Assembly (NCBI GenBank): GCA_002309765.1
Contig: DBXY01000007.1
Span: forward strand, 1-19,590
Reading direction: 5' to 3'
From: Verrucomicrobia bacterium UBA1200
GTDB lineage: Bacteria; Verrucomicrobiota; Kiritimatiellia; RFP12; UBA1067
Length of the DNA stretch: 19,590 nt
In this document: positions 1 through 8,726 of the stretch, in pieces
Numbering within the stretch: position 1 is the first letter of the stretch
Layout of the letters: each line of letters starts with the position of its first letter
Position numbers and translations under genes: made by a program
Notes under the pieces: generated by a model
The model's input: the letters and a program-made list of their open reading frames with translations, nothing else
What the model was told of the DNA's origin: nothing
Databases searched by the model: none

Positions 1-579
1 AGTCTGGGGACGGTGGTGATGGCGGCATCGAGCGCGGCGTTCACGATCGAGATTTTCGCCTATATCGTCCTTAACAGTTTTTCACAGGCCTGTACAACCT
101 TTACGGGACAGAACAACGGGGCGGGACTGCCCGGACGCTGCAAACGGGTTTTGAAACTCTGTTTCCTTGAGGGTATCGTCACGACCGCTTTCGCCGCGAC
201 GCTAATTCTCGTTTTTGGGCATCGGATTCTTTCGATCTTCACATCGGATCCCGCGATCATCAAGGTGGGTTATTTCCGGCTGGTCGTTGTCTTTTTCGCC
301 TACATCTTCACGCTCTCCTATGAGGTGATTTGCGGGTATTTGCGGGGATTCGGAATCGCGATGCTCCCGGCGATCCTGACGGTGGTGGGGGTGTGCGGGG
401 TGCGGGTCGGGTGGATACTCCTCGCGTTTCCGCATTTCCGGTCATTCGGCTGCATCATGGCGGCGTATCCGATTAGCCTGTCAACCACCGCGCTGCTGAT
501 GCTGATTGCGCTGATGATCATCAAGCCCGCCTCGCGTATGAAGGCCGCGAACCGGAGAGGGAATAGGAGTGACGAGTGA
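1..579 (+). CDS. MATE-family multidrug efflux transporter, C-terminal part
   Basis: Partial: the reading frame is open from base 1, so the true start lies left of the window. The 193 visible residues are strongly hydrophobic, with about five membrane segments. The segment AYIVLNSFSQACTTFTGQN resembles the conserved stretch opening the second half of MATE antiporters, where a pore helix is followed by a G-Q-N type motif. Later segments include RLVVVFFAYIF and ICGYLRGFGIAMLPAIL, again typical of the family. MATE proteins sit in the inner membrane and export cationic drugs or metabolites using Na+ or H+ gradients; the substrate cannot be read from this fragment. The protein ends in a basic tail (RRGNRSDE) whose last codons already run into the GARTGA-like low-complexity DNA that follows, so the natural C-terminus may have been altered by that sequence. 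Family assignment is fairly secure; polyspecific transport is inferred from the family. Confidence 0.8.
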   Translation, partial: SLGTVVMAASSAAFTIEIFAYIVLNSFSQACTTFTGQNNGAGLPGRCKRVLKLCFLEGIVTTAFAATLILVFGHRILSIFTSDPAIIKVGYFRLVVVFFAYIFTLSYEVICGYLRGFGIAMLPAILTVVGVCGVRVGWILLAFPHFRSFGCIMAAYPISLSTTALLMLIALMIIKPASRMKAANRRGNRSDE

Positions 580-727
580 CGGGGGAAGAGTGAGAATGAA
601 GAGTGAAGAATGAGGAATGGGGAACGGATGTCGATTGTCGTCCGTATGTCGCGTGTCGCGTGTCGTGTATTACCCCCAACCATCAACAATTGAACGGGAT
701 TTGTCGATCACATAAGTTTGCATTGTA

Positions 728-742
728 TTACATCTTATGTAA
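728..742. promoter_or_regulatory. Palindrome TTACAT-CTT-ATGTAA, possible operator
   Basis: TTACAT (728-733) and ATGTAA (737-742) are perfect inverted copies around a 3-bp spacer. A second, wider inverted pair, ACATAAG/CTTATGT, overlaps it. It lies about 140 bp upstream of the gltD start, a suitable distance for an activator or enhancer-type site. No specific regulator can be named from the sequence. Confidence 0.35.
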
Positions 743-849
743 CAAAATGGCCGTTATATGGCAAATCTTGTAGCATTTATGGCCAGCCAGTTGGGTGTTA
801 GGCGTTAAAACGGTAATCTTAACATTGAAAACAGTTCAACCGTTTGTCT

Positions 850-866
850 TTGGCATGGTGTGTGCT
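850..866 (+). promoter_or_regulatory. Sigma54-like -24/-12 promoter motif before gltD
   Basis: TTGGCATGGTGTGTGCT matches the sigma54 consensus YTGGCACGRNNNTTGCW at all but two defined positions, with the diagnostic GG and GC at the correct spacing. Nitrogen-assimilation genes are classical sigma54 targets, which suits its place before glutamate synthase. The caveat is distance: transcription would begin around base 877, leaving a leader of only about 4 nt before the ATG at 881 and no room for a ribosome binding site. The match may therefore be chance. Confidence 0.3.
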
Positions 867-880
867 GAAGAATTAATATT

Positions 881-2242
881 ATGGAACGAATACATGACAT
901 CTATCGTCCTAAGGACGAACGGAGGCACGATTGGCGTGAAGTCGAGCGTGACTTTACCGATATTGAACTAAAAGAGCAGACATCACGTTGCATGAATTGC
1001 GGACAGCCGTTTTGCCATGCCTACGGTTGCCCGCTTGGGAATCTTGTGCCCGATCAGAATCGTGCCGTGGCTTTAGGCGATTTCCGACGCGCTTACGACC
1101 TTTTGTCGGTAAATTCTGACTTTCCGGAGTTCACTTCGCGAATTTGCCCGGCGCTTTGCGAGGCTTCATGCGTACACGGGCTTGATGAAGAGGCGGTAAT
1201 GATTCGCCAGTCGGAGAAGCGCATCATCGAGACGGCGTTCGCCAACGGATGGGTTGTGCCGCGTTCACCGGAAAAAGAAAACGGGAAATCGGTCGCAATC
1301 ATCGGTGCCGGGCCTGCCGGACTCTCGGCAGCCGTGACGCTCCGGCGTAGGGGCTGGGCGGTGACGGTTTATGAAAAGCGTGCCGATATCGGCGGACTGC
1401 TCCGCTACGGTATTCCGTGCTTCAAGCTCGACAAGTCCTTAATTGCCCGCCGCAGGAAAATCCTTGAAGCGGAAGGGATTCGTTTCGTGACCGGCATAGA
1501 AGTCGGCAAAGATCTTTCAGCGGAGTGGATTGCACAACGGTTTGACGCGGTGGTTCTGGCTATCGGAACGCCCGCCGCCCGCGATTTGAAAATTCCCGGA
1601 CGGGAACTTAACGGCATCCATCTTGCCCTTGAACTTCTGGAAGGGCAAAACCGTTATCTCACCGGTGAAATCACCGAACCTCCGATCAATGCCAGCGGTA
1701 AAAATGTGCTGGTTATCGGTGGCGGTGACACCGGCAGTGATTGCGTCGGTACCGCAATCCGCCATGGCGCATCGAGCGTGACGCAGATTGAAATCATGCC
1801 GCGCCCACCGGACGAGCGCGACGTTTCCACCCCGTGGCCGCTTTGGCCGTATATGCTTCGTACCAGTTCCAGTCACAAAGAGGGATGCGAACGGCGATGG
1901 AATTTGAATTCACTCCGATTTGTAGGGGAAAACGGGTGGGTGACCGGGGTTGAGGTTGAAACCGTGGACTGGGAGTTTTCTCCCGAAGGCCGCCCTATGA
2001 AGTTCAGTCCCGTGCCCGGCACGAAAGAAACCATCAAAGCCGACCTAGTGTTTCTTGCAATGGGTTTTACCGGAGTGCCGAAGGATAATCCCATAGTCGC
2101 GCAACTCGGTATCGCGCAGACGCCTCGCACCGCTTTGGTGTCCGATCCCGCACGCAATATCCACTGCGTGGGCGACTGCGCGTCCGGCGCATCGCTGGTG
2201 GTGCGCGCCCTTGCCAGCGGCAAGAACATCCAGCTTGATTGA
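881..2242 (+). CDS. gltD: Glutamate synthase [NADPH], small (beta) subunit
   Basis: This 453-residue flavoprotein passes electrons from NADPH through FAD and iron-sulfur clusters to the large subunit, which makes glutamate from glutamine and 2-oxoglutarate in the cytoplasm. The N-terminal cysteine clusters are visible: CMNCGQPFCHAYGCPLGN near residue 37, and ICPALCEASC near residue 88. They are followed by the FAD dinucleotide fold GAGPAGLSAA near residue 142 and the NADPH fold GGGDTGSDCVG near residue 280. The closing GDCASGASLVVRALASGK contacts FAD in this family. The protein ends right after that motif (NIQLD), so the usual short terminal helix, roughly 10-15 residues, appears to be missing. 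It is the first gene of a two-gene unit; gltB starts 12 bp downstream. The ATG at 881 has a poor ribosome binding site (only GAAG about 10 bases upstream), but the N-terminus aligns well with the family. Confidence 0.95.
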   Translation: MERIHDIYRPKDERRHDWREVERDFTDIELKEQTSRCMNCGQPFCHAYGCPLGNLVPDQNRAVALGDFRRAYDLLSVNSDFPEFTSRICPALCEASCVHGLDEEAVMIRQSEKRIIETAFANGWVVPRSPEKENGKSVAIIGAGPAGLSAAVTLRRRGWAVTVYEKRADIGGLLRYGIPCFKLDKSLIARRRKILEAEGIRFVTGIEVGKDLSAEWIAQRFDAVVLAIGTPAARDLKIPGRELNGIHLALELLEGQNRYLTGEITEPPINASGKNVLVIGGGDTGSDCVGTAIRHGASSVTQIEIMPRPPDERDVSTPWPLWPYMLRTSSSHKEGCERRWNLNSLRFVGENGWVTGVEVETVDWEFSPEGRPMKFSPVPGTKETIKADLVFLAMGFTGVPKDNPIVAQLGIAQTPRTALVSDPARNIHCVGDCASGASLVVRALASGKNIQLD

Positions 2243-2254
2243 AAGACGAAAGCA

Positions 2255-5200
2255 ATGAACCAACAAAGCAAAGACGAACAGATTCGGGGACTTTACCGGA
2301 GCCACTATGAACATGACGCATGTGGCGTTGGAATGGTGGCGAACCTATCCGGTAAGGCTACCCATGAAATCGTAGTGAACGGATTAACGATTCTTAAGCG
2401 TTTGATGCATCGCGGCGCGACCGGGAATGACCCGGAAACCGGCGATGGCGCGGGATTGCTAATGAAGATCCCGTACGCTTTTTTCCGGAAGATATTTGAC
2501 ATAAATGAAGAGCCGTTCGGCGTTGCCGTAATCTTCGGCGGGTGCGGCGAGGAAGAAAAGATTGAGGGCGTTGTGCGCGCAGAAGGTTGCGAGGTGGCGG
2601 GATGGCGAGATGTTCCTACCAATCCCGCCGCCATCGGTCACGATGCCCGTGCGGTTATGCCGAGAATAAGGCAGCTGTTCATCAAGACTTCGGATGCGGA
2701 AGTCGATGCTTTCGAGCGCCGCCTGTACATTGTGCGCCGGCAGATTGAAAAGGTTACGAAAAACACCTACATTTGCTCATGTTCATCCCGCACAATCGTT
2801 TACAAGGGGCTTCTGCTTGCCACCCAGATTGAGAAGTTCTACCCCGATCTTTCCGATCCGGATTTCGTTTCACCGTTCGCAATCGTCCACCAGCGTTATT
2901 CCACCAACACGTTCCCGACATGGGAACTTGCGCATCCGTTTCGCGCCATCGCCCACAACGGCGAGATTAACGCCCTTAAAGGCAATCTCAACGCTCTTGC
3001 CGCGCGGGAACCTTCTCTCGCTTCGCCGTTGTTCGGCGATGAACTGAAAAAGCTTTTGCCCCTTGTCCACAAGGGGCAGAGCGATTCGGCGTCACTCGAC
3101 AATATGTTTGAGTTGCTGGTGGCGTCCGGACGTGACGCGCCGCACGCGATGATGATGCTGATTCCGCAGGCTTGGGGCGCGAAATACCACATGGGACACG
3201 ATATACGCGCCTTTTACGAGTACCACTCTGCGCTGATGGAGCCTTGGGACGGTCCGGCGGCCATTGCGTTTACGGACGGAATAAGTTTGGGCGCGGCCCT
3301 AGATCGCAATGGCTTAAGGCCGGCGCGGTGGACGCTTACCAGAGACGGTTTGTTTGTTTTGTCTTCTGAAGCCGGCGTTCTTGACCTTTCGCCAGAAACA
3401 ATTGCCCGGCACGGACGCCTAAAGCCGGGTTCCATGCTTTGGCTAGATTTGAAATCCAACCGGTTGGTGGAGGATGACGAGCTAAAGACTTTTTACGCGC
3501 GTCGCCGTCCATACAGAAGGTGGGTCAAAGAGAACCACATTCCCGTCACCGGGCTTTTTACCGAAATTGTTCCGTCAGAATTGAGCAAAGGTACACCCCT
3601 CGCAATTGAGCAATCACGTTTCGGTTGGACGCTGGAGGACATAGAACTGATTCTTCGCCCGATGGTTGAAACCGGTCATGAGCCAGTCGGTGCGATGGGT
3701 AACGATGCCGCGCTTGCTTGTCTTTCAAAGTCGCCCAGAACGCTTTTCGACCACTTCCACCAACTTTTCGCGCAGGTAACGAATCCGCCGATTGACCCGA
3801 TCCGGGAAGAGTTGGTGATGTCCATCATGACTTACATCGGCAATCAGGCCAACATCCTTTCCGAAACGCCCGAACATGCCAGACTTGTCAAGATGACGCG
3901 TCCGGTTTTGACGGATGATGAACTGAACCGCATGAAGAACATTCCAGAATTTCCGGCCAAAACATTGCCAATGTTCTTCGAGGGCAGTTTAAAAGTGGCG
4001 CTTGACACACTGGCCGCCAATGCGTTGCAGGCTGTAAAGGAAGGCGCGAAGATTCTTATTTTAAGCGATCGGGAAAGGATGGCGGATGTAGGAAGTCAAA
4101 AGTCGGATACTTCGAATTTCTTGAACAGAATCCCTTCCCTGCTTGCCGTTGCGGCGGTGAACAAGGTGCTTGTCGAGTCTGGCGACAGACCATCTGTCGG
4201 CGTTGTCGTTGAATCGGGTGAAGTCCGCGAAGTACATCATTTTGCGGTCCTTCTCGGTTTTGGCGCAACGGCCGTGAACCCTTGGCTCGCTCTCGCTACC
4301 GTCTCGGAAATCGGCAACGATGACAAGGTTAAGGCTGCAGCTAATTACGTCTCCGCCGTGTGTAAGGGGCTGATGAAAATAATGTCGAAGATGGGAATTT
4401 CCACACTGCGTTCCTATCGTTCGGCAAGGATTTTTGAGGCCGTTGGCCTAGGCCCGAAGATTATGGAGGCGTATTTCGGCGGTGTCACCTCTCCCGTTGG
4501 CGGATTGGAAATAGAAGACATAGAAAATCGTTTAACCGCTCAGAATCCCAATGGCGCAAAGGTTGACGTCGGGGGAGAGTATAGGTTGCGTAAGGGCGGG
4601 GATGAGCATCTTTGGTCTCCACAACGTATTATTGATTTCCGCGAGTCGGTCCGCCATAACGATTATGAACGGTTCAAGCGTTACACAGACGACATTGACC
4701 AGCATAGCCACGTCACGCTACGTTCTCAGCTGGCATTTAACCGTGTAGAACATGTACATCATATAGAAGTTGAACCTGTCGATTCCATCGTTAAGCACTT
4801 TGTCGGCGGAGCTATGTCGCTCGGGTCGCTCTCGCCGGAAGCGCACGAAACGATAGCCCTTGCCTTGAACGGACTAGGCACCATGTCAAATTCAGGGGAG
4901 GGCGGAGAAAACCCGGAACGGTTCGGCACGGAAAAGAATAGCGCAATCAAGCAGATTGCGTCGGGACGCTTCGGCGTGACCATCGAATACATCCGTTCGG
5001 CAAAGGATTTGCAGATAAAACTCGCGCAGGGTGCGAAACCCGGTGAGGGTGGCCAACTGCCGGGACACAAGGTCAATGCATTAGTGGCGCGTTTGCGTCA
5101 TGCTAAACCCGGCACAACACTCATATCCCCGCCTCCTCATCATGATATCTATTCAATTGAGGATTTGGCGCAGTTAATCTATGACCTCAAGTGCGCAAAC

Positions 5201-6679
5201 CCAGAGGCTCGGGTATCGGTGAAACTGGTCTCCGAGGCTGGAGTTGGAACTATTGCGGCTGGTGTCGCCAAGGCGCATGCGGATGTGGTGGTAATTTCCG
5301 GCTTTGACGGCGGAACGGGCGCTGCGCCGTTGACATCAATGAAACATGCCGGCTTGCCTTGGGAAGTCGGCCTCGCTGAAGCCCACCAGACGCTTGTAAA
5401 AAACAACCTTCGGGAGCATGTAAAGCTTCAGGTGGACGGCCAGCTCCGCACGGGACGCGATATTGTTATCGCGGCGATACTTGGCGCGGACGAGTTTGCG
5501 TTTGGCACGTCAATGCTTGTGTCTCTCGGTTGTGTACAGTGCCGCAATTGCAACCTCAACTGTTGCCCGGTGGGAATCGCCACGCAAAAAGATGAGTTAC
5601 GTGCCAAGTTCGCCGGTAGACCGGAACATCTTCAAGCGTATTTCCGTTTTTTGGCGAAAGAGGTCAGGGAAATTCTCGATTCGCTTGGCGTTGATTCGCT
5701 GACGTCAATTCGCGGCCGCACCGACTTACTCGTACCGCGGGAAGGTAGCCGTTTCGATTTCGGCGATTTATTGGAATCTTCACCGATTGGAAGCCAGCAG
5801 CCGGCTTGCGATGGCCATCAGGACACTTCGGTTATCGGATGTCCGCCTGCGGTGCAAAAGGTTTTCGGTTTTAAATCCGATGCTAAGGACAATTACGACT
5901 TGCGTGAACTGATCCCGTGCCTCAATCTCGAAGGTGTAACGGAGCTTAAGCGCAACATATCCAATAGCGATCGGGCTGTCGGCGCGGCGTTGTCCGGTTA
6001 TCTGACAAAACTCCGTTCCGCGTCTAATGCGGAAAGTAAAATCGCGTCTAGTCAGGTTACGGTCCAATTCACCGGTGTTGCCGGGCAGTCCTTTGGCGCA
6101 TTTTTGGGGAGAGGCGTTACTTTTAATCTGGTGGGAGAGGCGAACGACTACATTGGCAAGTCACTTTCCGGTGGTGTAATAACCATCCGCCCTCCGGATG
6201 GCCAGAAGGATTCGTCATTTGTTCCAGAAGCCAATGTTATCGCCGGTAACGTGATCGCGTACGGTGCGACGTCGGGGTCGATTTTCATCAACGGTCTTGC
6301 CGGCGAACGTTTCGGCATCAGAAATTCAGGCGCGACATTGGTTGTTGAGGGAATCGGCGACCACGGTTGTGAATACATGACGGGCGGTGTTGCCGTTATT
6401 CTTGGCCCGGTTGGCGTAAATTTTGCGGCGGGAATGACGGGCGGGGTCGCATACGTTTACGATGAGTCGGCGACACTTGATTTGAACTGCAACCTTGACT
6501 CGGTCGATTTGTTCCCGGTTGAGGCTGGGTCAGAAGACGAAAAGACGCTTATTTCCCTATTGGAGGAACATGTGAGGCGTACCGCGTCGCAAAAGGCGGC
6601 CCGGCTCTTATCGTCATGGTGTGACATTAGACCTCGTTTCGCTAAATTGAAGCCGATAGAATCCTTGCCGACGTTTTAA
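2255..6679 (+). CDS. gltB: Glutamate synthase, large (alpha) subunit
   Basis: At 1474 residues this is close to the usual length. The enzyme hydrolyses glutamine in an N-terminal Ntn amidotransferase domain and channels ammonia to an FMN site, where 2-oxoglutarate is reductively aminated. The nucleophile is Cys23 in HDACGVG, exposed after removal of a 22-residue propeptide. The central domain (about 460-750) includes IPSLLAVAAV. The FMN synthase domain (about 800-1170) carries GGAMSLGSLSPEAHE, SNSGEGGE and KPGEGGQLPGHKV. The 3Fe-4S ligands are Cys1093, Cys1099 and Cys1104 in CVQCRNCNLNCCPVG, with two extra cysteines nearby (1096, 1103). A GXGXG beta-helix domain ends the protein (about 1240-1430). 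An apparent insertion of roughly 10 residues lies at about 608-625 compared with the common form of that loop. It is 12 bp downstream of gltD and presumably co-transcribed with it; a hairpin follows the stop. Confidence 0.96.
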   Translation: MNQQSKDEQIRGLYRSHYEHDACGVGMVANLSGKATHEIVVNGLTILKRLMHRGATGNDPETGDGAGLLMKIPYAFFRKIFDINEEPFGVAVIFGGCGEEEKIEGVVRAEGCEVAGWRDVPTNPAAIGHDARAVMPRIRQLFIKTSDAEVDAFERRLYIVRRQIEKVTKNTYICSCSSRTIVYKGLLLATQIEKFYPDLSDPDFVSPFAIVHQRYSTNTFPTWELAHPFRAIAHNGEINALKGNLNALAAREPSLASPLFGDELKKLLPLVHKGQSDSASLDNMFELLVASGRDAPHAMMMLIPQAWGAKYHMGHDIRAFYEYHSALMEPWDGPAAIAFTDGISLGAALDRNGLRPARWTLTRDGLFVLSSEAGVLDLSPETIARHGRLKPGSMLWLDLKSNRLVEDDELKTFYARRRPYRRWVKENHIPVTGLFTEIVPSELSKGTPLAIEQSRFGWTLEDIELILRPMVETGHEPVGAMGNDAALACLSKSPRTLFDHFHQLFAQVTNPPIDPIREELVMSIMTYIGNQANILSETPEHARLVKMTRPVLTDDELNRMKNIPEFPAKTLPMFFEGSLKVALDTLAANALQAVKEGAKILILSDRERMADVGSQKSDTSNFLNRIPSLLAVAAVNKVLVESGDRPSVGVVVESGEVREVHHFAVLLGFGATAVNPWLALATVSEIGNDDKVKAAANYVSAVCKGLMKIMSKMGISTLRSYRSARIFEAVGLGPKIMEAYFGGVTSPVGGLEIEDIENRLTAQNPNGAKVDVGGEYRLRKGGDEHLWSPQRIIDFRESVRHNDYERFKRYTDDIDQHSHVTLRSQLAFNRVEHVHHIEVEPVDSIVKHFVGGAMSLGSLSPEAHETIALALNGLGTMSNSGEGGENPERFGTEKNSAIKQIASGRFGVTIEYIRSAKDLQIKLAQGAKPGEGGQLPGHKVNALVARLRHAKPGTTLISPPPHHDIYSIEDLAQLIYDLKCANPEARVSVKLVSEAGVGTIAAGVAKAHADVVVISGFDGGTGAAPLTSMKHAGLPWEVGLAEAHQTLVKNNLREHVKLQVDGQLRTGRDIVIAAILGADEFAFGTSMLVSLGCVQCRNCNLNCCPVGIATQKDELRAKFAGRPEHLQAYFRFLAKEVREILDSLGVDSLTSIRGRTDLLVPREGSRFDFGDLLESSPIGSQQPACDGHQDTSVIGCPPAVQKVFGFKSDAKDNYDLRELIPCLNLEGVTELKRNISNSDRAVGAALSGYLTKLRSASNAESKIASSQVTVQFTGVAGQSFGAFLGRGVTFNLVGEANDYIGKSLSGGVITIRPPDGQKDSSFVPEANVIAGNVIAYGATSGSIFINGLAGERFGIRNSGATLVVEGIGDHGCEYMTGGVAVILGPVGVNFAAGMTGGVAYVYDESATLDLNCNLDSVDLFPVEAGSEDEKTLISLLEEHVRRTASQKAARLLSSWCDIRPRFAKLKPIESLPTF

Positions 6680-6709
6680 AGGCAACCGACGGCGTTTTTA
6701 TCCTTATGT

Positions 6710-6741
6710 GGCGGGTGGGGGTATCCTCCACCCGCCTTATT
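6710..6741 (+). terminator. Hairpin after gltB, probable terminator
   Basis: GGCGGGTGG (6710-6718) and CCACCCGCC (6728-6736) form a perfect 9-bp GC-rich stem with a 9-nt loop, 31 bp after the gltB stop. The tail is only TTATTA rather than a long T run, so termination may be partial or factor-assisted. Confidence 0.55.
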
Positions 6742-6784
6742 ACGCTCCGCTCGCCAAAAAACTGCAGCGGTTGGTATTTTGCGC

Positions 6785-6812
6785 TTGTTTTTCACGAAGG
6801 TTTGAGTAATAA
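6785..6812 (+). promoter_or_regulatory. Possible sigma70 promoter for the oxidoreductase operon
   Basis: TTGTTT (6785-6790) and TAATAA (6807-6812) are separated by 16 bp, about 52 bp before the ATG at 6865 and after the gltB hairpin. Both hexamers are recognisable but imperfect, so this is a position-supported guess. Confidence 0.35.
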
Positions 6813-6864
6813 TAGACTCGTTTTTCAAGGTCATTTTTCCTTAACGCAATCACAAGGAGCAAGC

Positions 6865-7878
6865 ATGAAAAAAGTCGCGGTAGTCGGTTTTGGCTTTATG
6901 GGACGAATGCATTACGGCATTTGGTCGAAACTAAAGGGAGTGAAGGTTGCGGCGGTTTGCGATTCGAATCTGGCGCAGATTACCCAGAACGCCAAGGGTA
7001 ACATCAGCGGTTCGTTCTCTGGTAAGTTGCCGGAGAGCACGAAAGTGTACGCCGATTTCGATGAGATGATTGCAAAGGAGAAACTGGATGTGGTTGATAT
7101 CACGCTGCCGACCCCGCTACATCCGGTGATGGCCGTCAAGGCGTTGGCCAAGGATTTGAACGTGCTTTGTGAAAAGCCGATGGCGATTGACGCCAAAACT
7201 TGCGACAAGATGATTAAGGCTGCCGCCAAATCAAAGGGCAAGCTTATGATAGCGCAGTGTGTGCGTTACTTTGCGCAGTACGCCTGGCTCAAGGATCTGG
7301 TGGACAGCGGTAAGTACGGCAAGGTGGTTGCGGCCGATTTTACGCGTCTTTCCGCGGCTCCAAAATGGACCAACAACGGACCAAGTTGGTTTTTGGACGA
7401 AGCAAAGTCCGGCGGGGTGATTCTGGATTTGCATTTGCATGATACCGATTACATCCGCCACGTGTTCGGTATGCCTAAGACCGTCTCCACCATAGCATCG
7501 TATCATACTGACGGTTGGATGCGCCACAGCGCCACTAATTTTGGCTATGACAATATGGTGGTGACCTCCTCCTCCAGTTGGGCGATGTCATCATCCTTTG
7601 CGTGGGAGTCCGGTTTCCGGGTGGTGTTTGAGCAGGCGGTGGTGGTGGCGAACACCCACAGCGACAAGCCCACGTTGGTGTATCCTGAAAATGGCAAGCC
7701 CTTCGAGCCTAAAATGAAGGCGAAGGATGGTTACGAGGAAGAGATTAAGGCGTTTCTGGCGTATCTGAACGGGAAACTGGGCGAAGTCCCGGTTTCTCCG
7801 GAGTCGGCCCGCGATTCGGTGGCGATTGTCGATGCGGAGCGCAAGAGCGCGAAAACTGGAAAGGTGGTGACGCTGTGA
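6865..7878 (+). CDS. Gfo/Idh/MocA-family NAD(P)-dependent oxidoreductase
   Basis: The product is 337 residues from the ATG at 6865, which is preceded by a good ribosome binding site (AAGGAG, 6854-6859). The frame stays open back to an ATG at 6706, but that start would overlap the terminator hairpin and add a tail unlike the family, so I reject it. The N-terminal Rossmann fold shows GFGFMG (residues 8-13). The conserved CEKPMAID motif follows, with Glu103-Lys104-Pro105; the lysine is usually catalytic. The second domain begins with the family signature D188-x-x-x-H192-x-x-D195 inside LDLHLHDTDYIRHVFG. Such enzymes oxidise or reduce sugars, inositols or related polyols; the substrate is not predictable here. 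The stop overlaps the start of the next gene by 4 bp, so the two are almost certainly translated together and probably act in one sugar pathway. Confidence 0.88.
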   Translation: MKKVAVVGFGFMGRMHYGIWSKLKGVKVAAVCDSNLAQITQNAKGNISGSFSGKLPESTKVYADFDEMIAKEKLDVVDITLPTPLHPVMAVKALAKDLNVLCEKPMAIDAKTCDKMIKAAAKSKGKLMIAQCVRYFAQYAWLKDLVDSGKYGKVVAADFTRLSAAPKWTNNGPSWFLDEAKSGGVILDLHLHDTDYIRHVFGMPKTVSTIASYHTDGWMRHSATNFGYDNMVVTSSSSWAMSSSFAWESGFRVVFEQAVVVANTHSDKPTLVYPENGKPFEPKMKAKDGYEEEIKAFLAYLNGKLGEVPVSPESARDSVAIVDAERKSAKTGKVVTL

Positions 7879-8705
7879 ATATCGGATGCTGCAGTTGGAG
7901 TTTTCAAAAGCCGCTCGCGGAAGTGGCCGGCGAAATGAAGAAACTGGATGTCCATTACTTGCATTTGGCAACCATGCCGTTTTTGGCGGGCGATGCCCGA
8001 CATGGCGGTAATGCCGCCGCAGACGACCGTGCGCTGGTCGAACGTTTGCTTGCCGACGGGGAGTGGCACATTGCCGGCGCTATGCTTTCGTTCCCCTATG
8101 AGGACTATTCCACCATCGAACGCATCCGCTACACCGGCGGTATTGTTCCGGACGAACACTGGGAAGAGTACAAGGGGCTGATTCGCGGCGCGGTTAAACT
8201 CGGCGCGGAGTGGAAGGCGCCGTTGATGATGCTGCACGCTGGCTTCTTGGACGAATCCGACCCGGTGGCGAAACAGAAGTATCTGGATCGAATCCGCTTT
8301 CTGGTGGACGTTGCCGGTGAGTCTGGGCTAGGGGTGGCACTGGAAACCGGACAGGAGACGGCCGACGAGCTGCTGCGCTTTTTGAATGAAGTCCCGGAAG
8401 TTTTCGTTAATTTCGACCCAGCCAACATGATCCTTTACGGTAAAGGCAATCCGGTGGAAGCGGTTAAGTTGCTCGGTTCTAGAATTCGCGGCGTCCACAT
8501 CAAGGACGCGAAGGTTTCGGCAAATCCGGGCGTAGACTGGGGTTGCGAAGTTCCTTGGGGTGACGGCGAGGTCAACACCGATGCGTTTTTGGCGGCGCTG
8601 AAGGCTACCGGTTTCAACGATACGGTGGCGGTGGAGCGCGAGGCCGGCAACGATCGGGCAGGTGACATCGCCTTGGCGGTATCCCGGCTCCGCGCCGCGC
8701 TTTAA
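7875..8705 (+). CDS. Sugar phosphate isomerase/epimerase (xylose isomerase-like TIM barrel)
   Basis: The 276-residue protein starts at a GTG that overlaps the preceding stop (GTGA), indicating translational coupling. The sequence reads as a single TIM barrel of the xylose isomerase-like/IolE group: it opens with the first beta strand (MNIGCCSWSF), and later strands carry the expected metal-binding residues. These include glutamate in VALETGQET, aspartate in NFDPANMILYGKGNP, histidine in GVHIKDA, and glutamate in VAVEREAG near the end. Members isomerise or epimerise keto sugars and inosose-type compounds using a divalent metal. Pairing with a MocA-type dehydrogenase is common in polyol and inositol-like catabolism, so the two proteins probably handle consecutive steps. 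The exact substrate is unknown. Confidence 0.85.
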   Translation: MNIGCCSWSFQKPLAEVAGEMKKLDVHYLHLATMPFLAGDARHGGNAAADDRALVERLLADGEWHIAGAMLSFPYEDYSTIERIRYTGGIVPDEHWEEYKGLIRGAVKLGAEWKAPLMMLHAGFLDESDPVAKQKYLDRIRFLVDVAGESGLGVALETGQETADELLRFLNEVPEVFVNFDPANMILYGKGNPVEAVKLLGSRIRGVHIKDAKVSANPGVDWGCEVPWGDGEVNTDAFLAALKATGFNDTVAVEREAGNDRAGDIALAVSRLRAAL

Positions 8706-8726
8706 GTGAGCCGCCGTTAGGATTGG

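Larger units (their letters stand above)
580..880. other. Intergenic region upstream of gltD
   Basis: No convincing gene lies in these 301 bases. The left third (about 558-660) is purine-rich low-complexity sequence made of degenerate GAGTGA/GAATGA words. A short stretch of TGTCGCGTGTCG-type repetition follows, to about 670. From about 690 onward the DNA becomes AT-rich and holds the palindrome and promoter-like motif listed separately. The open frames crossing the left part on the minus strand are built from the repeats and look non-coding. Confidence 0.6.

Noticed and set aside
6706..6864. Upstream in-frame start for the Gfo/Idh/MocA gene
   Set aside because: It would begin within the terminator hairpin and add 53 residues unlike the family; the ATG at 6865 has a good ribosome binding site and opens directly into the Rossmann strand.
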